64,000 bases of DNA from Hoeflea sp. 108 (GCF_000372965.1 NZ_KB890024.1:2358839-2422838); one strand, 5' to 3'. Positions 8,048 to 17,018 are shown, counted from the stretch's first letter. The notes: generated by a model not told the origin, from the sequence alone. Made by a program: numbers and translations.

Positions 8048-9538
8048 ATGCGCGCGAAACGTTTGTCCCTGCTCGTGCTGTGCGCCTGGATGGCGCTATC
8101 AGGTGCAGCGGTCGCCCAGGAGGCGGCGAAGCCCAGTACCGATGAGCCCGGCCTGTCGGATGTTCTGACCGACCTGCTGAACGGCGGCAAGAAGGACGGG
8201 GCAGCGACCCCGGCCGCACCCGATCGCCGCGTTCCATTCGGTCGCGAGGAAATGCAGCTGTCCTTTGCACCGCTGGTCAAGGACACGGCGGCCTCCGTGG
8301 TCAACGTCTATGCCTCGCAGCAAGTGCGCGTCCGTTCGCCCTTCGAGGGTGACCCCTTCTTCGAGCAGTTCTTCGGCCGTTCTGGCCCGAGGCAGCGCTC
8401 GTCGCTTGGCTCCGGCGTGCTGGTTGATCCCAGCGGCATCGTTGTCACCAACAATCACGTCGTCCAGGATGCCGACCAGGTGAAGGTCGCGCTCTCCGAC
8501 GGACGTGAGTTCACCAGCAAGGTGCTGCTGAAGGACGAGACGCTGGATCTCGCGGTCCTCAAGATCGAGTCCGACAAGCCGTTCCCGACGATTGCCATAG
8601 GCGATTCCGACGCGCTGCAGGTTGGTGATCTCGTGCTTGCCATCGGCAATCCGTTCGGCGTCGGCCAGACGACTACGAGCGGCATCGTCTCGGCGCTGGC
8701 GCGTACCCACATCGGCGTGTCGGATTCCGGTTTCTTCATCCAGACAGATGCTGCCATCAACCCTGGTAACTCGGGCGGCGCGCTGATCAATATGGGCGGC
8801 CAGCTGGTCGGCATCAACACGGCGATCTTCAGCCGCAGCGGCGGCTCGATCGGCATCGGCTTCGCCATTCCGTCCAACATGGTTCGGGCCTTCACCGAGG
8901 CTGCCAAGAGCGGCGCCGAGTTCTTCGAAAAGCCGTTCATCGGCGCGTCTTTCGAACCGGTGACAGCCCAGATCGCCGAATCCCTCGGCATGGACCACCC
9001 GTCCGGCGCGCTGATCTCTTCGGTTGACGACAACGGCCCCGCTGCACGCGCCGGCCTCAAGCCGGGCGATGTCGTGCTGGCCTTCAATGGCGCCGCAATC
9101 GAGCACATGGAGGCACTCGACTATCGCCTCGCTACCCAACCTATCGGTGGCAAGGCAACGCTTTCCGTGTTGAGCAAGGGCGAGGAACGCCATGTCGAGG
9201 TGGCACTCGAGCGTGCACCCGAAGGCACCAGTTCCAATGAAGTTGTGCTGCGCGGGCGCAGCCCGTTCGCCGGCGCCAAGGTGGCAGAGCTGTCGCCGCG
9301 CCTGGCCCAGCGCCTGCGCGTTGCTACCGACGCCAAGGGTGTGGCGATCGTAGGCATCGACAGCGGCTCGCCGGCGGCCGGTTTCGGCTTCCAGCGCGGC
9401 GACATCGTCCGCGAGGTCAACGGCGAGGTGATCGACAGTGCTGCGAAGCTGAAGCAGCTTGTCGAGATCGACACGCGCTGGTGGCGTTTCACCGTCGAGC
9501 GCGACGGTCGCCTCATGCGGCAGATGCTGCGTTACTGA
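8048..9538 (+). CDS. Periplasmic serine protease, DegP/DegQ (Do) family
   Basis: HtrA/Do proteases degrade or refold damaged envelope proteins. The 496-residue product has a Sec signal peptide (about 1-23, cut after AVA), a trypsin-like domain with the triad His137 (TNNHVV), Asp167 (DLAVLKI) and Ser242 (GNSGGAL), and two PDZ domains at about 285-385 and 400-490. The segment FFGRSGPRQR resembles the LA loop. GGAGGATTCGCC precedes the ATG. It is followed after 70 bases by rarA. DegP versus DegQ cannot be settled here. Confidence 0.93.
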   Translation: MRAKRLSLLVLCAWMALSGAAVAQEAAKPSTDEPGLSDVLTDLLNGGKKDGAATPAAPDRRVPFGREEMQLSFAPLVKDTAASVVNVYASQQVRVRSPFEGDPFFEQFFGRSGPRQRSSLGSGVLVDPSGIVVTNNHVVQDADQVKVALSDGREFTSKVLLKDETLDLAVLKIESDKPFPTIAIGDSDALQVGDLVLAIGNPFGVGQTTTSGIVSALARTHIGVSDSGFFIQTDAAINPGNSGGALINMGGQLVGINTAIFSRSGGSIGIGFAIPSNMVRAFTEAAKSGAEFFEKPFIGASFEPVTAQIAESLGMDHPSGALISSVDDNGPAARAGLKPGDVVLAFNGAAIEHMEALDYRLATQPIGGKATLSVLSKGEERHVEVALERAPEGTSSNEVVLRGRSPFAGAKVAELSPRLAQRLRVATDAKGVAIVGIDSGSPAAGFGFQRGDIVREVNGEVIDSAAKLKQLVEIDTRWWRFTVERDGRLMRQMLRY

Positions 9539-9608
9539 CCGGTTCGGCAGTCATGCTGAAAGCGGCCGCAAGCCTGCACGACAGCCAACATTCGGAAAGG
9601 GTGGCCTT

Positions 9609-10910
9609 ATGAGCTCCCTTTTCGACGAGGCCGTGCCGCGCCCGCTTGCCGAAACACTTCGTCCGCAGCGCCTGTCCGAGGTCATCGGGCAGGATCATCT
9701 GCTCGCGCCGGACGGGCCGATCGGCCGGATGATCAAGTCGAGGAAGGTTTCGTCCTTCATCCTGTGGGGGCCGCCCGGCGTCGGCAAGACGACGATTGCA
9801 CGCCTGGTGGCCAAGGAGGTCGGGCTCGATTTCGTCCAGCTCTCTGCGGTGCTGTCGGGCGTTGCCGACCTGCGCAAAGTCGTCGAAGCTGCCAGGCAAC
9901 TGCGCGGCGGGGCAGGGCGGCAGACGGTGGTTTTCGTCGACGAGCTGCACCGCTTCAACCGCACGACGCAGGACGCGCTGTTGCCGCATGTCGAGGACGG
10001 CACGATCGTGCTGATTGGCGCGACGACCGAGAACCCGAGCTTTAGCCTCGTCGCGGCACTTCTGTCGCGCGCCAAGGTCTACACGCTTCGCCGCTTCGAA
10101 AAGGAAGATCTGGCGATCCTGGCAGAGCGAGCCGAGGCGCATTCGGGCAAAAAGCTGCCGCTCGACGATGCCGCCCGCGACACCCTGTTCACCATGGCCG
10201 ACGGCGACGGCCGCTATCTCATCGGGCTGTGCGAGGAACTTTTCGCCCTGCCTGCTGGCACCATGCTCGATGTCGCCGGGCTGGCCGAGGCCGTGCAGAA
10301 GCGCGCGCCGATCTACGACAAGGGCCAGGAGGAGCACTACAACCTCCTGAGCTGCTTCCATAAGAGCCTGCGCGGTTCGGATGTGCAGGCGGCGCTCTAT
10401 TGGGGCGCGCGCATGATGGTCGGTGGCGAAGACCCCGGCACGATCTTCCGCCGGCTCGCCTGCGCTGCCTCGGAGGATGTCGGCATGGCCGACCCCCAGG
10501 CGCTTCAGCAGGTCATCGCCGCCTGGACGGCGTTCGAGCGGGTCGGCTGGCCCGAAGGGCGCCTGTTCATGGCGCAGGCCATCACCTATGTGGCCACCGC
10601 GCCCAAGTCGAACGCCTCCTATATGGGCTTCAACCAGGCGATCGCCCTTGCCCAGCAGACTGGCTCGCTTGCGCCGCCCAAGCATATCCTCAATGCGCCG
10701 ACCAAGCTGATGAAGGAATTGGGCTACCACGAAGGCTACCGCTACGATCACGACTATCCCGACGCTTTCTCGGGCCAGGAGTTCATGCCGGACGAGCTTG
10801 CCGGCCCCAACCGGCGCGATTTCTATGTACCGAACGAGCGCGGCTTCGAGCGTGATATCAAGAAGCGCCTCGACTATTGGAACAAGCGACGTCACGAACG
10901 CGACGAGTAG
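9609..10910 (+). CDS. rarA: Replication-associated recombination protein RarA (MgsA), AAA+ ATPase
   Basis: RarA acts at stalled replication forks and belongs to the clamp-loader AAA+ group. The start is ATG 9609 (MSSLFDEAVPRPLAETLRP) with GGAAAGGG upstream; longer in-frame starts run into the protease gene. The 433-residue product has Walker A GPPGVGKTT, Walker B VVFVDELHRF, sensor 1 GATTENPSF and the tetramerisation domain with RLACAASEDVGMADP and KSNASYMG. It is full length and may share a transcript with the protease gene upstream. Confidence 0.95.
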   Translation: MSSLFDEAVPRPLAETLRPQRLSEVIGQDHLLAPDGPIGRMIKSRKVSSFILWGPPGVGKTTIARLVAKEVGLDFVQLSAVLSGVADLRKVVEAARQLRGGAGRQTVVFVDELHRFNRTTQDALLPHVEDGTIVLIGATTENPSFSLVAALLSRAKVYTLRRFEKEDLAILAERAEAHSGKKLPLDDAARDTLFTMADGDGRYLIGLCEELFALPAGTMLDVAGLAEAVQKRAPIYDKGQEEHYNLLSCFHKSLRGSDVQAALYWGARMMVGGEDPGTIFRRLACAASEDVGMADPQALQQVIAAWTAFERVGWPEGRLFMAQAITYVATAPKSNASYMGFNQAIALAQQTGSLAPPKHILNAPTKLMKELGYHEGYRYDHDYPDAFSGQEFMPDELAGPNRRDFYVPNERGFERDIKKRLDYWNKRRHERDE

Positions 10911-10938
10911 GCGTAATCCTTTTAATTGCAAAAAAACT

Positions 10939-10956
10939 ATTGCATAAAAATGCAAT
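10939..10956. promoter_or_regulatory. Palindromic operator before the sulfide-detoxification operon (candidate BigR box)
   Basis: ATTGCAT (10939-10945) and ATGCAAT (10950-10956) are perfect inverted repeats with AAAA between, and further TGCA half-sites flank them (10927 and 10958). The site lies 55 bases before the first gene of an operon that encodes an ArsR/BigR regulator. BigR is known to bind an AT-rich palindrome before its own operon; the match to that exact box is inferred from position. Confidence 0.65.
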
Positions 10957-11011
10957 CATGCATATCTAGTTGTTGAGGCTGATGCCTGGAACGATTTTGA
11001 GAGGATGTGTG

Positions 11012-11431
11012 ATGAAGCAGCTGACGGACAAGCTTTGGATTTCGGGGCAACCGACCGACGCGGACGTGATTGCGGCTGGAAAAGCTGGTATCCGCAGGAT
11101 CATCAACAATCGCCCCGAGCATGAAGATCCGAGCCAGCCGAGCATGGCGGACGCCGCCGATCGGGCAGGGCAGTCGGGCATGGATTTCGTCAACATCCCG
11201 GTTGCACCGGGCCGCTACACGCTGGAAGCCGTCCGCGCCTTCCAGAAGGCGGTCGCCGAGGCAGAGGGGCCAGTGCTTGCGCACTGCAAGGGCGGCACGC
11301 GCTCGGCCACGCTCTGGGCGATCGGCGAAGTGCTCGACGGCCGGCTGGCGCTGACCGATCTCGACGCACTCGGCCAGCGGTTGGACGTCAATTTCGCCGG
11401 CGCCAAGGACTGGCTGAGCAACAATTCCTGA
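11012..11431 (+). CDS. DUF442 (TIGR01244) rhodanese/phosphatase-like protein of the BigR operon
   Basis: DUF442 proteins have a dual-specificity-phosphatase-like fold and act in sulfide/persulfide handling; in Xylella and Agrobacterium Blh this domain is fused to an ETHE1-like dioxygenase. The start is ATG 11012 (MKQLTDKLWISGQP) after GAGGATGTGTG. The 139-residue product contains the catalytic loop HCKGGTRS (Cys about residue 95), a CX4R motif characteristic of the family. It leads the operon and lies 29 bases before the dioxygenase gene, so here the two domains are separate proteins. Confidence 0.88.
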   Translation: MKQLTDKLWISGQPTDADVIAAGKAGIRRIINNRPEHEDPSQPSMADAADRAGQSGMDFVNIPVAPGRYTLEAVRAFQKAVAEAEGPVLAHCKGGTRSATLWAIGEVLDGRLALTDLDALGQRLDVNFAGAKDWLSNNS

Positions 11432-11460
11432 CGACCTTCGACATGACGATGGGGCTGACC

Positions 11461-12342
11461 ATGACTTTGAAACCCGAAGTGACCGCATTTTACGATCCCC
11501 GGACGTTTTCGGTGCAGTATGTCGTCGCCGATCCGGCCACGAAGAAGTGCGCGATCGTCGACCCGGTGCTCGATTTCGATGAGAAGTCGGGGTCGACCGC
11601 AACTGTAAGCGCCGACCGCATTCTCGATTTCATCGAGGAGCAGGGGCTGACGGTCGAGTGGATCCTCGACACTCACCCCCATGCCGACCACTTCTCCGCG
11701 GCGCGCTATCTCAAATCGAAGACCGGTGCGTCCACCGCCATCGGCGAACGCGTGGTCGACGTCCAGAAACTCTGGAAGGCCATCTACAATTGGCCCAGCC
11801 TCGCCACCGACGGCTCGCAGTGGGACAAGCTCTTCGCCGAGGGCGAGACTTTTACGATCGGCGAACTCGAGGCAAAGGTGCTGTTTTCACCCGGACACAC
11901 GCTGGCCTCGATCACCTATGTGGTCGGTGATGCAGCCTTCATCCACGACACCCTGTTCATGCCCGACAGTGGTACCGCTCGTGCCGACTTCCCCGGCGGC
12001 AGCGCCAAGCGGTTGTGGCAGTCGATCCAGGAGATCCTGGCTCTGCCGGCGGAAACCAGGTTGTTCACCGGCCACGATTATCAGCCGGGCGGTCGCGAGC
12101 CGAGATGGGAAAGCACCGTTGCCGAGCAGAAAGCCCGCAATACCCATATCTCGAAGCTGCCGACCGAGGCCGAGTTCGTCGAGGTACGCGAAGCGCGTGA
12201 CCGCACCTTGCCAATGCCGAAGCTGATCCTGCATGCGCTGCAGATCAACATCAATGGCGGCCGCCTGCCCGAGCCCGAAGCCGACGGCAAGCGCTATCTG
12301 AAGTTCCCGCTCGACGCGCTGCAGGGCGCAAACTGGGGGTAG
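11461..12342 (+). CDS. ETHE1-like persulfide dioxygenase (metallo-beta-lactamase fold)
   Basis: ETHE1-type enzymes oxidise glutathione persulfide to sulfite with a mononuclear iron. The 293-residue product shows THPHADH (the HxHxDH metal motif), SPGHT and the GHDYQPGG segment near residue 205 that are typical of the persulfide dioxygenase branch. I use ATG 11461 because GGGG lies about 6 bases upstream; ATGs at 11443 and 11449 are in frame and possible. It is followed after six bases by the ArsR regulator. Confidence 0.9.
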   Translation: MTLKPEVTAFYDPRTFSVQYVVADPATKKCAIVDPVLDFDEKSGSTATVSADRILDFIEEQGLTVEWILDTHPHADHFSAARYLKSKTGASTAIGERVVDVQKLWKAIYNWPSLATDGSQWDKLFAEGETFTIGELEAKVLFSPGHTLASITYVVGDAAFIHDTLFMPDSGTARADFPGGSAKRLWQSIQEILALPAETRLFTGHDYQPGGREPRWESTVAEQKARNTHISKLPTEAEFVEVREARDRTLPMPKLILHALQININGGRLPEPEADGKRYLKFPLDALQGANWG

Positions 12343-12348
12343 AGGACC

Positions 12349-12687
12349 ATGGCCCAGGAACCGAATATGCCGGTTTCCGATCTGCTCGAACGGGCAGGGG
12401 AGGCATCGGAATTCCTGAAGAAACTCGCCAATCCCAACCGGCTGATGATCGCCTGCGCGCTCGTCGACGGCGAGCGCTCCGTGCGTGAACTGGAGGATGG
12501 TCTCGGCATCAGGCAGCCGGGGCTGTCGCAGCAGATTGCCGAATTGCGCGATGCCGGACTGATCGTCGGACGCAAGGAATCGAAATCCGTCTTCTACCGG
12601 CTCGCCGATGATCGGGTGAGGGCGGTCGTCACCCTGCTCTACCAGATGTTCTGTGCCCCTGACGGGGGCGCCAGCAACGAAAGCTGA
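12349..12687 (+). CDS. bigR: BigR/SqrR-type ArsR family persulfide-sensing repressor
   Basis: BigR and SqrR repress sulfide-oxidation genes and are released when two cysteines form a disulfide or polysulfide link. The 112-residue product has an ArsR winged helix (VRELEDGLGIRQPGLSQQI, about 45-63) and exactly two cysteines, Cys36 and Cys102, in the two helices where the BigR redox pair lies. The typical ArsR metal-site ELCVCDL motif is absent. It sits inside the operon that it probably controls through the palindrome at 10939. Confidence 0.9.
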   Translation: MAQEPNMPVSDLLERAGEASEFLKKLANPNRLMIACALVDGERSVRELEDGLGIRQPGLSQQIAELRDAGLIVGRKESKSVFYRLADDRVRAVVTLLYQMFCAPDGGASNES

Positions 12688-12692
12688 AAGAA

Positions 12693-13121
12693 ATGACTGA
12701 GTTCACTCCGATCGCCTCCACTCTTGGCGGCGTGCTCATTGGCTTGTCCGCGGTTCTGCTGATGGCCTGGGAAGGGCGCATCGCCGGCATCAGCGGCATC
12801 GCCGGCCGCCTGTTGCCGCCCTATCTCGACGGCGCCTTCTTGTCCCGGCTCGGCTTCGTGCTCGGGTTGGTCGCGGCTCCCCTGATCTATTCCGCCGCCA
12901 CGGGCCATGCAGTCCTGCAGTTGGTCTCATCCAACCTGCCACTGATGGCGGTCGCCGGCCTGCTCGTCGGTTTCGGTTCGGTCTACGGCAATGGCTGCAC
13001 CAGCGGTCATGGCGTCTGCGGACTATCAAGACTCTCGCTCCGTTCGCTCATGGCGACGCTGACCTTCATGGCGACTGCCTTCACCACCGTCTTCGTCGTC
13101 CGCCACCTCGTGGGAGCATGA
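12693..13121 (+). CDS. YeeE/YedE (DUF395) family sulfur transporter, first half
   Basis: YeeE/YedE proteins carry sulfur compounds such as thiosulfate through conserved cysteines in the membrane. This 142-residue half has four predicted helices and the motif GNGCTSGHGVCGLSR near residue 100, which holds two conserved Cys. In the BigR operon a pair of such half-size proteins (PmpA/PmpB-like) is usual. Its stop overlaps the start of the next half by ATGA at 13118-13121, so the two are translationally coupled. Confidence 0.88.
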   Translation: MTEFTPIASTLGGVLIGLSAVLLMAWEGRIAGISGIAGRLLPPYLDGAFLSRLGFVLGLVAAPLIYSAATGHAVLQLVSSNLPLMAVAGLLVGFGSVYGNGCTSGHGVCGLSRLSLRSLMATLTFMATAFTTVFVVRHLVGA

Positions 13122-13555
13122 CCATGTCATTCCTTGTCAATCTCGCGCTCGGCCTGCTGTTCGGCGTCGGTCTTGTCGTCTCGGGCATGTCGGATCCGGC
13201 CAAGGTGCTGAATTTCCTCGACGTATTCGGTACATGGGATCCGTCGCTTGCTTTCGTCATGGGCGGCGCGGTCGTCACAGCCTTCTTCGGCTACCGCATC
13301 GTCCTCAAGCGCCCCAAACCCGTGGCCGCCAACAGTTTCCATCTGCCGGCGACGACCGGCATAGACCGAAAAGTGCTGGTCGGACCTGCCGTCTTCGGAA
13401 TCGGCTGGGGTCTTGGCGGCTTTTGCCCGGGGCCGGCGCTCACGGCCACAACGCTCGGCGCCGCCGGCGCCTATGTGTTCCTGCCGATGATGTTCCTCGG
13501 CATGTGGTTGGCCCGCATGGCCGCCGGCAGGAAGCTCGCCGCCGCTACGGTATGA
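13118..13555 (+). CDS. YeeE/YedE (DUF395) family sulfur transporter, second half
   Basis: This 145-residue membrane protein carries the motif GGFCPGPA near residue 105, the conserved Cys of the second YeeE/YedE half, plus GLVVSGMSDPAKVLNFLD near the N-terminus, typical for DUF6691-type partners. Together with the preceding gene it should form the full transporter. The ATGA overlap sets its start. It is followed after 72 bases by a TauE/SafE permease. Confidence 0.88.
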   Translation: MTMSFLVNLALGLLFGVGLVVSGMSDPAKVLNFLDVFGTWDPSLAFVMGGAVVTAFFGYRIVLKRPKPVAANSFHLPATTGIDRKVLVGPAVFGIGWGLGGFCPGPALTATTLGAAGAYVFLPMMFLGMWLARMAAGRKLAAATV

Positions 13556-13627
13556 TCTTCCCGGCCGGACCGCGGCAGCGGATCCGGCCATCCACTTCGA
13601 CAATTCAGTTTGCAAAGGGCCGGGGCC

Positions 13628-14410
13628 ATGTTGCTGGAACCCGTTCAATATTTGTTGGGCGCCCTCTCGGGCGGGGTCGTCGGCCTCACTCTCGGGCTGT
13701 TCGGTGGCGGAGGCTCGATCCTCGCCGTACCACTGATGGTCTATCTCGTGGGCGTACCCAACGCCCATCTCGCCATCGGCACCAGTGCGGTTTCAGTGGC
13801 GGCCAACGCTGTGACCGGCCTCGCTAGCCATGCCCGCAACGGCACGGTCAATTGGCGCTGCGCGGCCGTCTACAGCGCCTCAGGCGTGCTCGGCGCATTC
13901 TTCGGCTCGTCGCTCGGCAAGGCCATCGATGGCCGCCACCTGCTGCTTCTGTTTGCCGGCCTGATGCTGGTCGTCGGCGCGTTGATGTTCCGGAGCCGTA
14001 GTATCGTCGGTGACCCAGCTGCCGTCTGCACGCGTGAGAACGCGCCCAAGGTCATAGGCTTTGGCGGCGGCACAGGGCTGCTGTCGGGTTTCTTCGGCAT
14101 TGGCGGCGGCTTCCTCATCGTGCCCGGCCTGGTCGCTTCGACCGGCATGCCGATGATCAACGCCATCGGCTCGTCGCTGGTGGCGGTTGCTGCCTTCGGC
14201 ATGACGACAGCAATTTCCTACGCCCTGTCGGGCATGGTCGACTGGCCGCTGGCCCTGGTCTTCGTCGCCGGAGGTGTTGTCGGCGGGCTCGGTGGTTCGC
14301 GCGCAGCCATGATGCTGCAGACGCGCAAGGGCGCGCTCAACGTGTTGTTTGCACTGATGATCATGGTCGTTGCCGTCTACATGGCCTGGCGCAATCTGCT
14401 CGGCGGCTAA
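13628..14410 (+). CDS. TauE/SafE family sulfite/sulfonate exporter-like permease
   Basis: TauE/SafE permeases are proposed exporters of sulfite or organosulfonates. The 260-residue product has two similar halves with GLTLGLFGGGGSILAVPL and GLLSGFFGIGGGFLIVPGL, the repeated family motif, and about eight membrane helices. I start at ATG 13628, which has AAAGGGCCGGGG upstream; a TTG at 13610 is in frame but badly placed. In BigR operons this gene is the last member, and it would dispose of the sulfite that the dioxygenase makes. Confidence 0.9.
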   Translation: MLLEPVQYLLGALSGGVVGLTLGLFGGGGSILAVPLMVYLVGVPNAHLAIGTSAVSVAANAVTGLASHARNGTVNWRCAAVYSASGVLGAFFGSSLGKAIDGRHLLLLFAGLMLVVGALMFRSRSIVGDPAAVCTRENAPKVIGFGGGTGLLSGFFGIGGGFLIVPGLVASTGMPMINAIGSSLVAVAAFGMTTAISYALSGMVDWPLALVFVAGGVVGGLGGSRAAMMLQTRKGALNVLFALMIMVVAVYMAWRNLLGG

Positions 14411-14429
14411 CACGCGGGCAGGGCGTGCC

Positions 14430-15050
14430 TCAGTGCCTCCTGCGGAATGTGCTGAACTGAAATTGCTGGACGCTGTCCCATGGCGTGCGGTGGTCGTGTC
14501 GCCTGCTGTCGACCAGTTCGAAGCCGTCGCCCAAGATCTTGCCGATGCTGGAGGCATCGTGCCTGACGATCGGCAGGCCGCTGCATTTCTCCGGCCCATC
14601 GGGCGCAAACGTGCCAAAGATGACGTGCCCGCCTATCGCCAGCCCTTGGACCAGCGCTGCGGAATAGAGCGCCTGATCGGCGGGGTCGGTCAGGAAATGA
14701 AATGCAGCGCGGTCATGCCAGACGTCGTAGCGTCGTCCAGGCCGCCATTCGGTCACATCGGCACAAATCCACTTGGCATCGCCGGCCGCAGCGCCCAGCC
14801 GGGCTTTGTCGGCGTCCAGTGCCGTCTGTGACAGGTCGAGCACGGTGACATCGACGAAACCAAGATCGAGCAGTGCGTCGACCAGATGCGAAGCGCCGCC
14901 GCCGATATCGATGATCGCTGAGGTCGGCATGGCGCCCACAAGCTTGAGCAGCGACAGCGACGGCTCCGGCGTGTCCTGAAACCAGCTGACGCTGTCCTCG
15001 GCCTTGGTGCCGTAGATGTTGTCCCAGTGGGCGGTGCGTTCGTCGCTCAA
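14430..15050 (-). CDS. Class I SAM-dependent methyltransferase, substrate unknown
   Basis: The 206-residue product has motif I IIDIGGGASHLVD (about residues 46-58), an acidic motif II VTVLDLS and the post-motif region DVWHDRAAFHFL. This matches small methyltransferases found in many Proteobacteria, sometimes annotated as thiopurine- or trans-aconitate-like, but the substrate is not evident. The start is TTG 15050, with GGAG 8 bases upstream and no in-frame ATG before a stop codon. It converges on the sulfur operon, 19 bases from the end of the TauE/SafE gene. Confidence 0.8.
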   Translation of the reverse strand: MSDERTAHWDNIYGTKAEDSVSWFQDTPEPSLSLLKLVGAMPTSAIIDIGGGASHLVDALLDLGFVDVTVLDLSQTALDADKARLGAAAGDAKWICADVTEWRPGRRYDVWHDRAAFHFLTDPADQALYSAALVQGLAIGGHVIFGTFAPDGPEKCSGLPIVRHDASSIGKILGDGFELVDSRRHDHRTPWDSVQQFQFSTFRRRH

Positions 15051-15259
15051 CGCCGTGTCTCCGGTTGTTCAAAAGCGAGGCTAATGCCGGAACACGACGA
15101 CAGCCAAGGTCTTGAATGGCAGAGGGCGCCGAGCACCGCCGATTTTTCAGGCGGCACGAAAGATACCAGGCATTAACCCTGTTGGCAGCCAGCTGAATTG
15201 CGGCCCAATCTGGACATCATCGCCAGGTACCGAGGATACGACTTCTCTGGGGACGGACC

Positions 15260-15439
15260 ATGGACGACGGGCGCAGGAAAACCGAGCGGTGGAGCACGCT
15301 GCTGTGCCTCGCACATGTGGCGATGCTGTTTGCGCCCATCGCGCTCGGCCTGGGCATGTTGGTGGTATTGTCGACCGAGACCGAGCGCCGTGCATCTGCG
15401 CCGGATCCCTTTGTGACAAGCACAATCGGGCCGAGATAG
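15260..15439 (+). CDS. Small single-pass membrane protein, 59 residues, unknown function
   Basis: ATG 15260 with GGGG 7 bases upstream opens a 60-codon frame. The product has a charged N-terminus (MDDGRRKTERW), one long hydrophobic segment at about residues 13-38, then a polar tail ending TSTIGPR; the positive-inside rule suggests the N-terminus is cytosolic. It fills most of a 466-base gap. I recognise no family. Codon use is like that of the neighbours. It could be a chance frame, but ribosome site and composition support a gene. Confidence 0.5.
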   Translation: MDDGRRKTERWSTLLCLAHVAMLFAPIALGLGMLVVLSTETERRASAPDPFVTSTIGPR

Positions 15440-15516
15440 CCAAGCCGACAGCCCGAAAACAAGACAACGGCGCCGGGTTCCCCCGACGCCGTGTTGGCAA
15501 ATATGATGAAGGCTGA

Positions 15517-16446
15517 TCAGGCAGCGCGGGCCTGGCCGATCACCTGTGCCTTTTCGGCCATCGCCTTGGTGGCGTCGACGGTGTCCTGGGCCGCATACCA
15601 GTAGCGCTGCTTGAGTTCGATGTTGAACAGCACGCCCTCGGGGAAGCTGCATTCGGCCATCAGCGCATCCCACGGAATGTCGCCCCAGCCGACCGGCAGG
15701 TGCAGGTCGCCATGGCCATAGGCCAGGCGCTCGCCGTCGGTGAACATCCAGATATCGTCCTGGCGGCCGAAGCTGTCGTGGATGTGCAGATGGCGGGCAT
15801 AAGGCGCCAGCGCCTTGATCTCCTCGACGAAGTCGTCACGGCGGCCGTCGAAGTCGAGCTTCAGATAGGCGTGACTAAAGTCGATGGTAGCCACGACGTT
15901 GGGGTGGCCGATGGCTTCGAGTTCCCTGGCCAGGCGCGAAGGGGAGGCGGTGTGGATGCGGCCGTCATAACCCGCAAACAACGTCTCGACGCAGAGGAAC
16001 TGGCCGTGCTGGAGGGCGATCTCGCCGGCCTTGGCCAGCCACTCGCGCTGGCGGCCATAGGCTGCCTCGAGACCGTTGCCCTGCTGAAGCGGCGCCAAGC
16101 CGGAATGGACGACATAGTTCTCGGCGCCGACTTCGGCGGCCACTTCGAGCGAGGCTTCGAGAATTTCGAGATGGCGCGGCAGGCGGAAGGCCTCGTCCAT
16201 GAAGTTGATGGCGAGCGGGCCATGTACGGAGAAGCCGACGTCGCGGCCGGCGGTTGCGCGCTTCAACGCTTCGAGCTGTGGCTTGCGGATCTTGCCGCCG
16301 ACCACGATGTCCATGTCGTAGGTGGGCAACTCGATCGATTCGACGCCCAACGCCTCGATCATGTCGAGTTCGTCAGCGAAATCGGAAAGGTCGTCGGCGC
16401 GCTTGTGCGCTGATATGCCGGTGCCGGCGGTGCCATTGGCAAGCAT
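15517..16446 (-). CDS. Sugar phosphate isomerase/epimerase family protein (TIM barrel)
   Basis: The 309-residue product belongs to the xylose-isomerase-like TIM-barrel fold (AP endonuclease 2 superfamily). It shows FSVHGPL, VVHSG, CVETLF, IDFSHAYL and HLHIHDS in the order of barrel strands; the His, Glu and Asp in these segments are likely metal ligands. The start is ATG 16446, with GAGGAA upstream; earlier in-frame codons have no family match. The substrate cannot be deduced. It stands alone between two small-protein genes. Confidence 0.82.
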   Translation of the reverse strand: MLANGTAGTGISAHKRADDLSDFADELDMIEALGVESIELPTYDMDIVVGGKIRKPQLEALKRATAGRDVGFSVHGPLAINFMDEAFRLPRHLEILEASLEVAAEVGAENYVVHSGLAPLQQGNGLEAAYGRQREWLAKAGEIALQHGQFLCVETLFAGYDGRIHTASPSRLARELEAIGHPNVVATIDFSHAYLKLDFDGRRDDFVEEIKALAPYARHLHIHDSFGRQDDIWMFTDGERLAYGHGDLHLPVGWGDIPWDALMAECSFPEGVLFNIELKQRYWYAAQDTVDATKAMAEKAQVIGQARAA

Positions 16447-16625
16447 TGTCTGTTCCTCGTGGAGATTGGCGGGGCGTTCGGCCCCTCGGGTGAAAACCCC
16501 GGCCAGACTGATGCCGCTTCGTGTCAGCCGTTTTGCGCGTGCGTGACGCTTTGTTGACAGCGCACAGGCCGTGTCCGCCCATGGACATTGGCCGGCAAAT
16601 GTCATTGAATCGTCATCGCAATGTC

Positions 16626-17018
16626 ATGAACGGATTTGCGGCAATGGGACGCTTCCTGCAGGTGCTCTTGATCGGGTCGGCGAGCCTGGCCGCGCCTGCC
16701 GCCGCATATGCCGGCGAGATGAGTTCTGGCGAGATCCGCAACGAACTCGTCGGTCGCTCGATCTCCTGGTGGGAACAGGGCGGCTGGTTCAGCGGCCAGT
16801 TGATGCTTCTGCCCGACGGCCGCGCCGAGATATCGGTCGATGCGCCGAAACGTGCCGGCGACACCGGCCGCTGGTCTGTGCGCGGCGACCAACTCTGCAC
16901 CGAATGGGGCGATTTCCGCTCCGGCGAGGAGAAATGCTATTCGCTCCAGCGCGGTGCTGCCGGCCGTTTCGAGACCAGCGGCGGCAATGTTTTCGAGATC
17001 AGAGAGACCGGCGTCTGA
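16626..17018 (+). CDS. Small secreted protein, DUF995-like
   Basis: The 130-residue product has a Sec signal peptide (about 1-30, hydrophobic core VLLIGSASLAAPAAAYA) and a mature part of about 100 residues with two cysteines (DQLCTEW and EEKCYSL) and the pattern GRWSVRGDQLC. This resembles the rhizobial DUF995 periplasmic proteins, but I am not certain. Starts at 16599, 16626 and 16644 are all in frame and none has a strong ribosome site; 16626 gives a good signal peptide. No function is known. Confidence 0.65.
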   Translation: MNGFAAMGRFLQVLLIGSASLAAPAAAYAGEMSSGEIRNELVGRSISWWEQGGWFSGQLMLLPDGRAEISVDAPKRAGDTGRWSVRGDQLCTEWGDFRSGEEKCYSLQRGAAGRFETSGGNVFEIRETGV

